Shown: positions 1-12,755 of the stretch, one piece after another
Layout: every line of letters starts with the position of its first letter
Position numbering within the stretch: position 1 is the first letter of the stretch
Assembly (NCBI GenBank): GCA_032622095.1
Contig: CP136066.1
Span: forward strand, 129,051,917-129,115,916
Direction of reading: 5' to 3'
DNA length: 64,000 nucleotides
From: Siphonodentalium dalli
Taxonomy: Eukaryota; Mollusca; Scaphopoda; Gadilida; Siphonodentaliidae
Position numbers and translations under genes: made by a program
Notes under the pieces: generated by a model
What the model was told of the DNA's origin: nothing
The model's input: only the letters and a program-made list of their open reading frames with translations
Databases searched by the model: none

Positions 1-600
1 GTCACTATATAACACCGATATGTATATTCAAGCATGTTAAATATATGGAAGTATGCCAAACTCAATTATAATATTATAGAAATATTTTAATCAAGACCAA
101 CATTCTATACGGAGAGAATACAGAAGTTGCCAACTTCAGGCGCTGTCAGCTACCAATGCTCAAATGATGCATGTGATCGCCAGGCGTTCTTGTATTTCAA
201 TAAGGATTGAGTATATCTAAACGTACACTAAAAAGGTCTAGCGACTGACTCCGCTTACTTTTTATAGCTAACAGTGACTGGCTTTTCAAGCCAGAAATTG
301 AAAATATAAACCGGGAGATCACCCGGGGCCTTGTTCAGATATGATAGCTGGAATATGCTTGGTTGATGAACGAGGTTGTATAGTCTGTCGAAGTTACACA
401 GACGTTTTCTGATGTAATATCCATAATAGTATTCGTAAAATGAATCCTTGTATGGGTACTCTTGGTGATTGGAATGGAAAATCAACACAAAATGATTAGA
501 CACCTGCTTCTATCATTCTGGCAACCATATATGTGTAGGTACCGGTACATTTCCAGATGTGTATTAATGTGACGACCAAGATGGGTTTTGAACTAGAACT
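1..600. other. AT-rich non-coding stretch
   Basis: I see no gene or recognisable element here. The open frames are short and have no coding character. It presumably belongs to an intron of the + strand ADAM10 gene whose last exons lie downstream. Confidence 0.5.
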
Positions 601-1339
601 TTGAACTAGAATTCAAGCAATACATTTACAGGATGGCTGCTGGCGGCCATGTTTTTCATTGAAAATTATTCAAATTTGATAGCTCCCATCTAGAGGTGAT
701 CGTAAACAAGCCTGAAATGTTTCAAAACTATTCTGCAATAAATGCGGGCTGATGGCAATGTTTTTTAATGAATTTCATAAAAGATTACCCCCCCCATTCT
801 TGAAGAGAATGGTTGTATACTGGATTGACTGCGTCAGTCTGTTTGACCATTCTTCTGTCCATCTGGCTTGATAACTCGAACATATATTTATCAACCAATT
901 TCAATAATTATTGGTATAAAAGTTGCAATCCAGGTGATCCCCCACTATCCATAACTTAACCCATCACACCTTGTTCAATTAAATTAGTGCAGACACAGCT
1001 GGTGGACAAAAAGAAACCACGTTGTTACTGGCACTGACTGTTACTCACATTGTGTTATGTGATAATAATTTGAGTAAAACTAGAAAGATTTTAGTTATAA
1101 AAATTCTCCCAAATTCGACCAGATCTCCCGAATTTGGTAGAATAATCTCCCAAAATTAGCACACCAGAAGTAAACATGCCTGCCTGACTTATGGACCTTA
1201 CTTTGTCAATTTTTTGCAATTTTTTTCCATCCGAATTGATATCTCAAAAAATAAGAACAGATTTCAATCATTTTTGGTGTATAATTTACTAGACAATATA
1301 TCTCAAATCAGTAAGCAAACCAGGTCTGTCCTATTTTTA
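600..1339. repeat. Degenerate modular repeat fragments
   Basis: Pieces of the same modules as the arrays downstream are visible: an ATGGCTGCTGGCGGCCAT block near 630, and a phrase on the pattern TTGATAACTC..ACCAATTTCAATAATT near 870, which recurs near 13725. No clean ends are visible, so this is an old, eroded copy. Confidence 0.5.
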
Positions 1340-2146
1340 GATCAACTTGACAAAGTCAAGTTTGAGTTGAAAAACATGGCTGCAAGTGGCCATCTTGGAT
1401 TTTACTCTTTGTACATGACTAAATCCTTTCAGTGAAGGATGCAGGGATGTTTTGGGGACACCTGTTTTTGGGCAATGATATGCCAAAGGCATATCGCGAA
1501 GGCCTGCATAGTGGGCGGAAGGGGGTGTCCCCTGGAAAATTTCGAAAATCCAATGCATTGAGAGCGAATCTAGGGCTCTCATAGTCAGTATTTTTAATGT
1601 TACTGAGAGGTCAATTTTCTCAAGAATAACTTTGGAAATTTTCATATATGTATGGGATATGAAATGCTTATAACTTATTGTCAGATATCTTTTGGTTCAA
1701 TGTGTGATGATACGAACTGAAATCTTTTTCTTTTTTTTTACTTTTTTTTGGGCACCTGGAGCCTTTGGTGTTTTGGTGCCCATACCGGTATGAAAACCTG
1801 CCATGATATGTTACTGCATTTAGTACACATCTCTCATCTGATCGTCCCAAACTTCAGATGCATTTTCAGGGTGACCTCTAGATGGGAGCCTCCCTTTTTT
1901 GCCAAATTCGGATAAACAACATGACGTCAGTGGCCATCTTGGATTTCACATTTGAATCTATCAGTTTTGCATACTTCGTCATGACATATATACTTACTGA
2001 AACCCCAAATTTCATATATGTCTTCACATTGACATGTAGTATTCAATTACATAGACATTTCAACTTTCCGCATTCCTTATTGCTCCATCAACTATATAAC
2101 AAGCTCTACAAGGTGAGCTTCAGTGTCATTAATAGCACTTTCATTT
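1340..2146 (+). mobile_element. Hairpin-ended repeat element, family E, copy E0
   Basis: It starts with the head hairpin at 1340-1370 (arms TCAACTTGAC and GTCAAGTTTGA). It ends with the family tail at 2111-2146, which reads GTGAGCTTCAGTGTCATT and finishes in TTTCATTT. The body contains the CATGGCTGCAAGTGGCCATC and GTGACCTCTAGATGGGAGCC modules. The next element's head begins on the very next base (2147). No protein is encoded. The element type is inferred; see the Helentron finding. Confidence 0.6.
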
Positions 2147-2968
2147 AGCTCAATTTGATGAAGTCAAGTTTGAGCCATTGCCATGGGTTGGCATCCATCA
2201 AGCCGTGAGTCCGTCAACAATTTTCTTTGGCACACCCTACAGGCCACATCCCTCTTCCAATCATCATCAAACTTCATATGGATCTTCGGGGTGACCTCTA
2301 GATGGGAGCCATCAATCTTTTACGAAATTCATTAAAAACATGGCCATCAGCCATCAGCACACCCTGCAGCCCCAATTTATTGCAGAATAGTTTTGAAACA
2401 TTTCATGCTTTTTTAGGATCACCTCTAGATGGGATTTGAATGATTCTCAATGAAAACATGGCTGCCAGCATCCATCTGGGATTTTATAATCTTTGCATCA
2501 CTAAATCCTTTAGCATACTCTACAGACCACATCCCTAATCCGATCATCACCAAACTTCATATGGATCCTCATTTCAAACCTGAATCCATCGGCACACCCT
2601 CATTTTTTTGGAGAAATATTTTAATGTTTAGGATCACCGCTAGATGGGAGCTATCAAACGATTTTCGATAATAAATTATATATGGCCGCCGTCAGCCATC
2701 TTGAATTTTACTCTGTGTATGACTAAATCATTTGGCACACCTTACAGACCTCATCCCTCATCCTATCATCATCAAACTTCATATGGATCGGGTGAGCTCT
2801 AGATGAGAGCCTACTTTTTTTCCTGAAATTCGTTTAAAAATATGGCTGCCATCGGCCATCTTGGATTTTACTCTTTATATGACTAAATCCTTTAACACAC
2901 CCAACAGGTCACATATCTCATCCGATCGTCATCAAACTTCATATGAATTTTCGGGTAACCTCTAGATG

Positions 2969-3618
2969 CATGGACCAGCCTAGACCTGATTTTCATGGCG
3001 AGGTGACAAAATTAAGGCGAGGTGACAAAAATAAGGCGAAGTGGGTGTTCTCAAGGGTCAAATTGGCTTTACAGAATTGAAATGGACCAGCACAGTAGTC
3101 GCCTATATAACGAAAATAGGAGATATGTAATATTTAAATTAAAATGATGGAACAATAGTTCAAATATGGAATCTTTATGTTCAATTCATCACTCTAATAA
3201 CTATGAATAATGTCCAAACATAATTGTGAGAGAATGGTTGCATTATATATAAATTTTTGGGAGAACAGAATTTTTACAACGAAAACAAAAAATTAACATG
3301 CTTATGAATACGAAAAAAAATTTGCTAAACGAAACAAATTCTTGAATATTCTCACTCATTAAAAGTGCCTAAGGTGTGAATATATGCTCCCAAATCAGAT
3401 CACTACAAATTTTATTATGGTATTTTATAAGACCATGTCAATGGATAACTGGGTTCAATCAATGTTGGCAGTAAATTAGGATGAATATTTCCCTATTTTC
3501 GTCTGTCAACTTCTAAAATTTCAGGGCGACTTAAACTTCGCTCAGCTGCAAAATTAGGGTGATGTGAGCAATAATAGGGAGACTTCTTTGCCCACGTCGC
3601 CCTCTTGGCTGGTCCCTG
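2969..3618. mobile_element. hAT-type MITE with 8-bp target-site duplication
   Basis: Terminal inverted repeats are CATGGACCAGCC on the left and GGCTGGTCCCTG on the right (the right end reversed is CAGGGACCAGCC). Flanking 8-mers are TCTAGATG (2961-2968) and TTTAGATG (3619-3626), matching at 7 of 8. The host is the repeat phrase CCTCTAGATGGGA, so the empty site is evident. The interior is non-coding, with phrases such as AGGCGAGGTGACAAAA and AGGGAGACTTC that also occur in the larger element at 17016-18060. An 8-bp duplication plus CAGGG ends fits the hAT superfamily. Confidence 0.8.
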
Positions 3619-4795
3619 TTTAGATGGGATCCTCCCTTTTTATTTCCGAAAATTCATTAAAAAACATGGCCACCAGCGGCCATCTTGGATTACAAATTTG
3701 AATCCATCGGTATGCCCTGCGGCCCAAATTTATTGGAGAAATGTTTGAAATGAAAAGGCCTTTTTAGAATCACCTCTAGATGGGAACTGTCAATTATGAA
3801 CAAGTTTTGGCCACTGGCAGCCATTTTGGATTTTACCCTTTGCATCTAAATAATTTAGCACACTCTACAGACCACATCTCTCATCTGATCATCACCAAAC
3901 TTCATATGGATCCTCATTTCAAATTTGAATCCATCAGCATACCCTGCAGCCCGCATTTTTTTTGAGAAATGTTTTAATGTTTTAGGATGACCTCCAGATG
4001 GGAGCTATTGAATTTGAACGATTTTTTATAAAAAATATGGCTGCCGCCTGCCATCTTGAATTTTACTCTTTGTATGACTAAATCATTTGGCACACCTTAA
4101 TACAGAACACATCCCTCATCATATCATCAGCAAACTATATATGGATCTTCAGGGTGACCTCTAGATGGGAGCCATCAATTTCTTCCGAAATTTGATGAAA
4201 AACATGTCTGCTTGCAGCCATCTTGTATTTTACTCTTTCAGTGACTAAATCCTTCGGCACACCCTTCAGGCCACATTCCTCATCTGATCATCACCAAACT
4301 TCATATGGCTCTTCGTGGTAACCTCAAGTAGCCATAAATTTTTTTTCCGAAATTCGTTGAAAAACATGGCTACCAGTGGCCATCTTGGATTTACTTTTTG
4401 CATAACTAAATCCTTTGGCACACCCGACAAGGCCACATCCCTCATCCAATCGTCACAAAACTTCATATAGATCTTTGGGTGACCTCAAGATAGGACAGGG
4501 TTCGTACGCGGGTCTGGAATCCTGGAAAAGTTATGGAATTCGAAAATTTCGATTCAATAACCTTGAAAAGTCTGGAAAATGGGACCTTTTTTCACCCTAC
4601 TATGGGAAAAGTCTTGAAAATAAGCTACCCCGAGATTCAAGGTCTTTAAAAGTCATGGAATATCCCAAGGCCGAGTTCTTAGGTATATAAACGCTGTTAC
4701 TTTCCGATCTTATCGTGTAAGCTTGCGATACCATCTCCGTAGTCATAGTTGAACTACACGTTTTACAGTATGCCAAAACACGAATTGTCTCCCTT

Positions 4796-7370
4796 AGGGA
4801 GCATGTCAAAACCTCTTTCGCATATGCGAAAATATTGTCGATAATGTCGAAAAAGTTTTGACGTAATTGACGTAAATGTGCAAAAACGAAATGTCGGAAA
4901 TGACGAAAAATAATGCGATAACGTCGAAAGCGACTGGCCATAAAAGTGCGATAACGTCGAAACCACAACAGACCAAAATTTCCGTAAAATGTCGAAACTT
5001 TCGACAACGCGAAAGTCGCGACGTCGAAACATTGATCGATATTCGCAAACGATGAAAAGTTAAAACATCCATGTTGTCGCACTTCATAAATCCGCGCATT
5101 TATTTTTGCGTAATCAGATGCCAGCTGAATTTTTATTGGCTGTCAACCAAAGGCCATACAAACAACTCTATGCGGTTAACACACACGTACAATGACTTGA
5201 CAGTTCGACTGTTTTGATAGCTATGAGTTCGCACAAGGCCTAATTAAACAATAGTCAACCCATTCCAAATGTGTGAAGGGGTGACATTTAGCAAAAGGCT
5301 ATACAAACATATAGGTCTACTGACATATAATGACGTATATATAGGCCTACCGGTCCCTCACAACTATGCGTGAACTGTGCGACAGTTTTGTTGTTGTCGT
5401 GATGTCTTCTCAATTAGTGAACAATGGTTTAACTCGTTGGACAAAAACAACACATCTGATATATAAAATTCCAAAATGAAGCGACTTGATGTCATAATAT
5501 CAGTTCGATCATGGCTAGAAACAGTGATGAAATCGAATAGATCTATCGGTAGCGGACATATACGCAGTTGGGAAAATATTAGACCAGCAGTTTACACACG
5601 TCGACAGTACGAAGAAGTTAGGGTTTTCACAACCCCAGGTATCACACATCTAACAGAAAAAAGATGAAATCACACAGAAATTTGAAACCAGCTGCACCCA
5701 CCCACAACGGGAGCGACAACCGTCCATCCACATGATCCAGCATTTGAAGCAATAGGCCCGATATAGAACAAGCCCTCATCACATTGTATCAACGCCAGAC
5801 ATATATAGAGCCATACCCCCTAAGTTCATTGTTTTATAATGGTATGTTATCCATATTTTTATTATTCATTCAATAAAGAATCGAGAAAAACATAACACTC
5901 AACTCCTCAGTCAGTCAATGCTACCCACAAACGAAACTAGGATTGGCCTGGGAAATTAGTGCTAAAAATAGCACAACATAACATGATTGTGCAATTCGTG
6001 GAAATTCCAAACTATTATATAATATGTTTTGTATTAACTTAACTTTGTCGCATCTGATCGCTGATATATATTGAATAAAATGTGTAGATTTGAAATAAAA
6101 GTATAAAAGTCGCCGACGAATTAATCATGATGACGCTGCGTTTCCGATATCTAACAATGATTTCATACTTATATTGCGAAAATTAAAGCATTGTTTACGA
6201 CTGTCCGACGATGCCGTAAACACCCTGATTTGCGTCCACATTAAAATATGTGTCTGGTCTAGAAAGACAGATTGAAACTGTAGAAATTAACTCTACGTGG
6301 CATACAGAAAGTATACTATAAATCGGGGTTGTGGAATAATTTATTGTCGTCCTCGGCTGTATTCTTTTATTCATAATAGTTCGCACAATTAAATGGTGAC
6401 GGTTTACCCAAAGTGAAGACAAGTTACATAATCACACACAAAAACAATTTTCGAAATCAAAATTTGCATTGTTTACGGTACCACTCTGCAGTATTAATGC
6501 GACGGTGTAGCAATTATTGCTCGAGATTTAGGGGGACTTCAACCTGTACTGTAATATTTACTGTAAACCAGTGATGCAATATCACTGCTATAAACCCACG
6601 GATTTGCGGGCACCGTGTGACATCAAAACGTAGGAAATGATTGTGTTGGCCTATCCTATTATATAAATTGGGTCTGGGAATAATTTATTTGGGACTTTAA
6701 ATAATCTTCTATTAATAATAGTTTATTATTAAACGAAGTTTGAATTGTCCGATATTAACCAAATCGGAGATTTCAGTAGATCGGAGAAATTTACTAATAG
6801 GCCTACATTTATAAACTCCGATCAAATCGGAAATGTTTTCATATCAATGGAATTCTTATGATAAAAACTCCGATCTGAGAAATTTCAGCATGGACACTGA
6901 CATCTTCCCGTTCGCGACACATCAGTATAAAACTGCGACTATGGAGTATTTATTGAACACAAACTGTCACTCCGATCTGAGAAATTTCAGCATGGACATC
7001 GACATCTTCCCGTTCGCGACACATCAGTATAAAACTGCGACTATGGAGTATCTATTGAACACAAACTGTCCTGCCAATCATATCGACACGACAGCAATAT
7101 TGACGGATATAATGCTGCGATCTTGACGAAAACAAACACTGCGAAAATATGTCGAAACAGAACAGCGAACATTTGAGCAAAACTGCGAAACAAAACTGCG
7201 ATAATTGCGAAAACATCGAACCAAGACAGCGAAAATGACGAAAAATTGACGAAAACGTACAACGTTACGGCGTGCGATAATGACGAAAAAACTCTGATAA
7301 TGTAGAAAAAACGACGTCAATGACGCCACATTTTTCTCGCATATGCGAAAGATGTTTTGACATGCTCCCT
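4796..7370. mobile_element. Inverted-repeat block with CGAAA-rich subterminal clusters
   Basis: The left arm (4796-4832) and right arm (7333-7370) are inverted copies starting AGGGAGCATGTCAAAAC and ending in the palindrome TTTCGCATATGCGAAA, with a few mismatches. Next to each arm (about 4815-5055 and 7080-7330) is a dense cluster of CGAAA, TGCGA and TGACGAAAA words, all in the same orientation. I found no convincing target-site duplication. It may be a separate nested transposon or the transposase-binding ends of the hAT element's own left half. No convincing gene lies inside. Confidence 0.5.
6869..7072 (+). repeat. 102-bp tandem duplication
   Basis: Two head-to-tail copies, 6869-6970 and 6971-7072, start TCCGATCTGAGAAATTTCAG and differ at only a few bases. 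The period, 102, is a multiple of three, so a 97-codon frame runs through both copies. That frame looks like a by-product of the duplication and I do not call it a gene. Confidence 0.85.
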
Positions 7371-7436
7371 TACCGGAACTCCTGTTTGACCGCTAAATAT
7401 ATCAGAATTTGACCTAAATAGTAATAGTAAACAAAT

Positions 7437-7733
7437 TTGCCTGGAAACTGTGTCTTCTGTGACAAATGGGTCACGGATACGCGGTTTGAAGCATGGATAG
7501 ATCGGGTACCAGAGAACCGGATGAACGCGAAATGCCGAATGTGTGTTAAATCCGGAAAGTTAATAGATATTGCCAACATGGGCGAAGTGGAACTCATCAG
7601 CCACGCTAAATCAAAAACTCACATGGATGGCATAACAAACATGAAAAGTAACGGCACGAAGATGGCAGATTTTTTCAAACCTAAAACGACACCAGATCAA
7701 AAGGAAAAACCAAAAGCGGCCTCCATAATTTAA
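7437..7733 (+). pseudogene. hAT transposase, N-terminal BED zinc-finger segment
   Basis: A 98-residue open segment. It contains a BED-type zinc-finger pattern: two cysteines spaced CRMC near residue 47 and two histidines spaced HAKSKTH near residue 74. A basic, proline-containing linker follows. BED fingers at the N-terminus bind DNA in many hAT transposases. The frame ends in a stop at 7731-7733 and the catalytic part continues immediately in another frame, so there is a frameshift. The true start is not certain; residue 1 is the first methionine of the frame. Confidence 0.7.
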
Positions 7734-7734
7734 A

Positions 7735-8720
7735 GTGAGTCTACATGTGTTGCAACTGCAAAAGTGGTTTTGCAATACTGAGACTCTGTGGACTCTACAC
7801 ACAATTTCAACACACTCAACCTATAATTCAAATTCAAATGCGAGTGACCTGTTCAAGAAAATGTTCCCAGACAGCGCGGTGTCTAGAAATTTCCATTGTG
7901 GTGAGAGGAAAACCGCCTACCTTGGGGTATTTGGTCTCGCTGAATACTTTAAAAAACAGCTGATTTCATCCGTGAAAACGAGTTGTCCATTCGTACTTTT
8001 GTTTGATGAAAGTTTGAACAAAAAGAATCAACGGAAGCAAATGGACATCCACATACGGTACTTTAGAGAGAAAGATGCCACTGTTATAACAAGGTATTTG
8101 ACGTCGGTGTTTGTTGGTCATGCCACTGCAAATAACATGGTGAAGGAGTTCAAGACTGTTTTAAGTGACCACCCTTTTGATGTTAAGAAATTGTTACAAA
8201 TCAGTATGGACGGACCCAACGTAAATTGGTCATTCTATGACAAGATTCTGTGTATTTTAAAAAATGATTATGGAAGACCTGCCCTGATTAACATTGGTTC
8301 GTGCGGCCTGCACACTCTGCATAACTGTTTCAAAACTGGTGCTGAATGTTCTGAATGGGATGTGTCGTCGGTACTTTCAAGCATGTACTATCTGTTCAAA
8401 GATTCTCCTGCTCGAAGAGAGGACTTCATGAAAAGCAACACTTCTGGAAATCTCCCTTTGAAATTTGTAAAGCATAGGTGTCTTGAAAATGTTCCTGTGT
8501 GCGATAGAGCACTTGATATATGGAGTGATATTGAAAACTATGTTTCTAAAGTGAAGAAAGGACTACTGCCTACACCAACTTGTAAGTCTTACTCTACTAT
8601 TGCAGATGCAGTGTATGACAAACTTCATATGTAAAATGACATTCTTCAGAAGTGTTGCATCGCAACTGCAGTCATCTTTACCAGTATATCAAGGTGAAAG
8701 CCCTCTTCTTAAAATGTACG
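7735..8720 (+). pseudogene. hAT transposase, catalytic RNase H-like segment
   Basis: Open for 299 codons to 8634, then continuing in a shifted frame to about 8720. It contains hAT-like landmarks: TLWTLHTISTH, then SCGE-like FHCGERKTAYL, the first candidate acidic residue in LLFDESLN, a second in ISMDGPNVNW, and GSCGLHTLHNCF after it. These fit the RNase H-fold DDE/D core of hAT transposases split by an insertion domain. After 8634 the frame shifts by one (KMTFFRSVASQL) and is cut off by about 2.7 kb of foreign DNA. It cannot encode an intact enzyme. Confidence 0.8.
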
Positions 8721-11466
8721 CAAAACGTGGGGTTTACAGTAGTGCTTTATTTTGCCACATCGTTGGTTTCTGAGAATACTGTAAACCCAGTGATTGTGGT
8801 ATCGTAAACAATACAATTCTTCATACATACTCCCAATGATACCGACAGCTAGTGAGTCAGAAGTGAGACAAAATTAGTGATTTCTCCTTAAGTTCTTGTG
8901 TCCTAACCTGTCCTTATTTAAGTATATTTGCAGCACTCATCTGAACCAGACTGTGTTTTCCAAATGTGTTATATTCTATTTGTAACACACAATATTGGTT
9001 GTAATTTCCAACAGGTACATGTAGGCCTACTTCAACATTCGGTTTTATAGCTAGAGGATTTTCGCTTAGGGGAAAGCGTCCATGGAATTTCCGATTAACT
9101 GCACCCCCCGGTGCCCTTTGAACCAAATGCCCAAGTCCATGAAATTTCATTTGCACCCACTCATTGTGGGTTGGAATGTCACAAACCGGCATGTCATTTT
9201 AGGATTACCAGGGACCTAGCTGCTGACAGTGAAGTTGGCGGGGGGGGTCTAGCCATGGTACAGTTCTTTCAAAATGTTCAGAAGTTGGAAATTTAATGCC
9301 CGAGAGCATAAAATTTGTTGTTGGAATTAGTTCGAAATTTTCTTTATTTGATTTTCTAACTAATAATTATTTGGGATTTTTCTGTTTTAAAACATCGATA
9401 TAAATATATGTACGAATTTCTACTATGGCTAACGTCCGCAGATATTCCATACTCCAGAATACAAAATCTGGGAACTTGGAAGTTTTGACAGGGACCCTTA
9501 TGAAGTCGAACAAATAACACGGGAATAAATGATCATATATATCTCATAGCCAATAGGCCTACGTATTCCCTAATAATGTACTTCACTGTAGGCCCTATAC
9601 AGGTGAAGGTCCCAACAAATTGCACGATTAATTTAAGTGACTTCGTGAGCGAGTTTGCTTTGCGTCGCTTACAATTATGGAATTTCTCCTGGATAATCAA
9701 TTCAATGTTTATTGCGACATAGAGAAAAGCATGCAATCTCGATTTGCGACCACCCCAATAATGGTCAAAATAAAATATGTTTAAACTAATGTGATGTTGA
9801 TTATTGAGGAACAAGTATATATAGGTAACTTCCGGGTTTGGTACTGGTGGAATTTGGAACATCTACGGGCATTAGCCAAATTCGAGTTTCGTGGCATGAT
9901 CTACGGTATAACAGTAGGCCTATTCTTTTTCTATATCTAAAAATTTGCAAGAGTTGGAGAAATTTTAATGTTTCAACCCGAGGGATGGGGCGGGGTGAAA
10001 AATATATTAGATATAGTTGAGTTATTTAATTTATCTTTTACAAACAATGCAAACATACTTATCCAGAATATTCACACTGACAGCAGAACTGGGGTTAACC
10101 AGCCATATCGCCACAGACAGACACAGTGTATCAAGTCCCAAATTTGCGTGCGCGTGCATCCAGTCCAACGACTGCCGTAAACCCAGTAATGTTGAACACA
10201 ATGGAATGATTCTTTTTGATTAGCTGAGCGGTCGATCAAGCCAAAATGTTTAATGGTATTTTGTTTTTTCCTAATTCCTATAGTCGTTTTGAGAGACACA
10301 CTGTAGCATACATACGGCACTCAAAAGCGACCTGTCGACAGGGAAGTGGTTGGAGGGTCTTCATTGGGGTGTCTAACTTGGAATTTCAAACCATTTCTGA
10401 ATTTTCGGATTATTTCGTCGCATAAAATCAATAAAAATACGACTAGCAACTGGAAATGTTTTTGAACATTCTGGAAAGGGTATATGTCCCTGATATATGT
10501 TTAAAATGTCACACGTAAACTATGACAGATAACAAAGTTATAATTAGTTTAGTTTTATAGACCCACCCTAAATCCCCCATAGTAAATGCATGCGGCCGTA
10601 AAAGCACATGGCTTTGTTTGGATACTTTCATTCCCAGCATGCATAATTCTCGCTATCTGTAAAATGGTCTATAAGAGAGTTTCTCGTCGGTCATTGTTTT
10701 TGCGACTCATGTGTTTATTTGCGTGTACGAAATGTCTTATTGTTGATTATTCCTCATCGAAAGTTGCAAAGATCTGAAAACCTAGTAACCTGACCTCCAC
10801 CCATGCAACCTTTCATTTCAAATTTTTCATTTCATTTCAAACCAACGTTTTGATGTGGACACAAATCAATGGGTTTACAGTAGGCTGTCCTAAATGTGAC
10901 ACAGCTCTGAATATCATACAAACTCGGAAGCATGCGCGTGCTATATTTGCAACATCGTCGGATTCTGAGAATACCGTAAACCCAGTGTATTTCAAATCTT
11001 GTATGCACCTAATAATATGTTTACCAGTAGAGATCATATTCCACCGGTTCAAATCCTGCACGCATATAGGCCTATTTTAGCATTGCGCGAATATGGTTTC
11101 TATTTATGTGGAGGTTATTTCCTCAACGAAGCGGAAATGGCCGAGTCGTTTAGAATGGACGTAACATGTTACATGTCTTTCTCTGTTGTGTCTGGTATAT
11201 AAACAATATACACGAAGAACCGAAACGACGATTTATTAAAAGCTCCCACGAAAATTCACGGGATCGGAGTTTTCCAAAACATACCGCACTTGAAGAACGG
11301 GAACTCCGATATAAAACTCCGATTGAATCGGATGATTTTACCGACGACACCGCGAAAAATCTCCGACGGAATCAGAGTTTTATTGCCATCGGTATCGGAG
11401 ATCGGAAATATCCATCGGAAACACCGATTTCCGACGGAAATTCCGTCAGAATTGGACAAGCTCCCT
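8721..11466. other. Foreign DNA interrupting the hAT transposase gene
   Basis: Transposase-like coding stops near 8720 and resumes near 11467, so about 2.7 kb was inserted (or is diverged or intronic). It holds two related foldbacks: 8730-8788 and 10871-10983, each with ends GGGTTTACAGTA and a TAC(T/C)GTAAACCC counterpart, sharing the inner phrase ACATCG..TTCTGAGAATAC. It also holds a CAGGGACCTAGC stretch at about 9208 and a 250-bp segment rich in CCGAT/ATCGG near 11260-11450. I cannot define exact ends. Confidence 0.45.
10871..10983. repeat. 113-bp foldback (MITE-like)
   Basis: Twelve-base inverted ends GGGTTTACAGTA and TACCGTAAACCC. A 59-bp relative at 8730-8788 has perfect 12-base ends (GGGTTTACAGTA and TACTGTAAACCC) and the same inner right half. 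No duplication is clear. Two sizes of one family, 2.1 kb apart, suggest an internal deletion. Confidence 0.6.
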
Positions 11467-12294
11467 AACAATGAAAATGCTCAAGAAGTGTCCACTAAAA
11501 TACTCTGTAGTTCGAAATGCTGTTTGCTTGAACCCAGGGAAAATGGTCACTGATCCTGGATTATGCAGAAACAAGTTTGATAAAGTGCTAAACAGCTTAG
11601 TGAATGCGCAGTATGTGAAGGAAAGTGACTGTGAGTTGATAACTGGAGAGTTCACTAAATTTCGCGATAACATACCTGACATTGGATCAGAAAACTTCAC
11701 CAAATTCAAAAAGCAAACAGACAGACTGGAGATATTTCTGTGTAAATATCTCAAAGATGAATATTCTAATCTTCTTCAAGTGGTTAAAATCATATTGACA
11801 CTCAGTCATGGACAGGCAGCTGTTGAACGTGGCTTCTCGGTGAATAAGCAGGTTGATCGAGGTGGAGAATCTATCTGAGCGCTCAATAATAGCTAACACA
11901 GCAAATGATATGTGATCAAATGACTGATGTTGGTGGTGTGCAGAACGTCATCATTAACAACGAACTTTTAATGTATGCCAGCAGCGCCAGGAGTAAATTT
12001 ATGCAATGTCTGGATGAGGAAAAACAGTTGAAAGCGAGAGAGGAAAGAAAAAGAAAACAAAAGACATCTATTGAATATGTTGAGGAACTGAAAGAAAAGA
12101 GGAGGAGAACTGAAAATGACATTGAGAGACTAAGTATTGATGTTGATAAATTGGCTGATAAAGCTGAACAGAATGGTAGTCTAACTCTCATAACTGAATC
12201 CAACAGTTTGCGAAGGCGCTGAAAGGAAAAACGTGAAATTTTGAAATCTGTAAATGAGGAAATAGATAAGAAACTGTTAGAACTTAAACAATAG
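11467..12294 (+). pseudogene. hAT transposase, C-terminal dimerisation segment
   Basis: The frame from 11471 runs 135 codons and contains LSHGQAAVERGFSVNK, the VERxFS signature of the hAT C-terminal dimerisation region. The sequence then moves through frame 3 (ENLSERSIIANT, about 11862-11915), back into another frame at 11905-12222 with a lysine/arginine/glutamate-rich coiled-coil-like tail, and ends after one more shift (KREILKSVNEEIDKKLLELK, stop at 12292-12294). At least three frameshifts show it is dead. It is the 3' continuation of the segments at 7437-8720. Confidence 0.75.
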
Positions 12295-12351
12295 AACATA
12301 AACATGTTACAGACTGGCAGCATTATAACTTATACGTTAAGAAATAGAACT

Positions 12352-12755
12352 CTACTCTCGTGTCTGGAATAAACATGCATGCATGTTTATTAAATTTCAG
12401 AAGATTTTCCACCCTGCACGAAGCTTAATCCAGTCTGCACTTTTATTTCGGGCATTGTAATTCAGGGAAATCTGTCTTGTAATTTATGAGGTTTGATAGA
12501 CTTAAAAAATTACTTAACTTACAGTTTAATACACCATGCAGTTCTTGTCAGATTTTCCACTCTGTATGATTTTCAAATTCCAGCATATTTTCTACCATAT
12601 ACTCTGCCCTGTACTATTATTTGGATCCCTAGAGTACTACTACTAGCAAATTGCAAGACTATTTCTTCACTTATATTAATTCTGGTCAATTTTTCCACCC
12701 AGGTGACCCTGCAATTATATTCCAGACTGCACTTTTATTCCAGACACGAGAGTAG
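12352..12755. mobile_element. 404-bp MITE with 22-bp terminal inverted repeats
   Basis: The 22-base ends, 12352-12373 and 12734-12755, are perfect inverted copies containing CTCTCGTGTCTGGAATAAA. The interior repeats CCAG(A/T)CTGCACTTTTAT near both ends. A 24-base perfect palindrome centred on GCATGCATGC overlaps the left end. No target duplication is evident and it encodes nothing. Confidence 0.7.
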
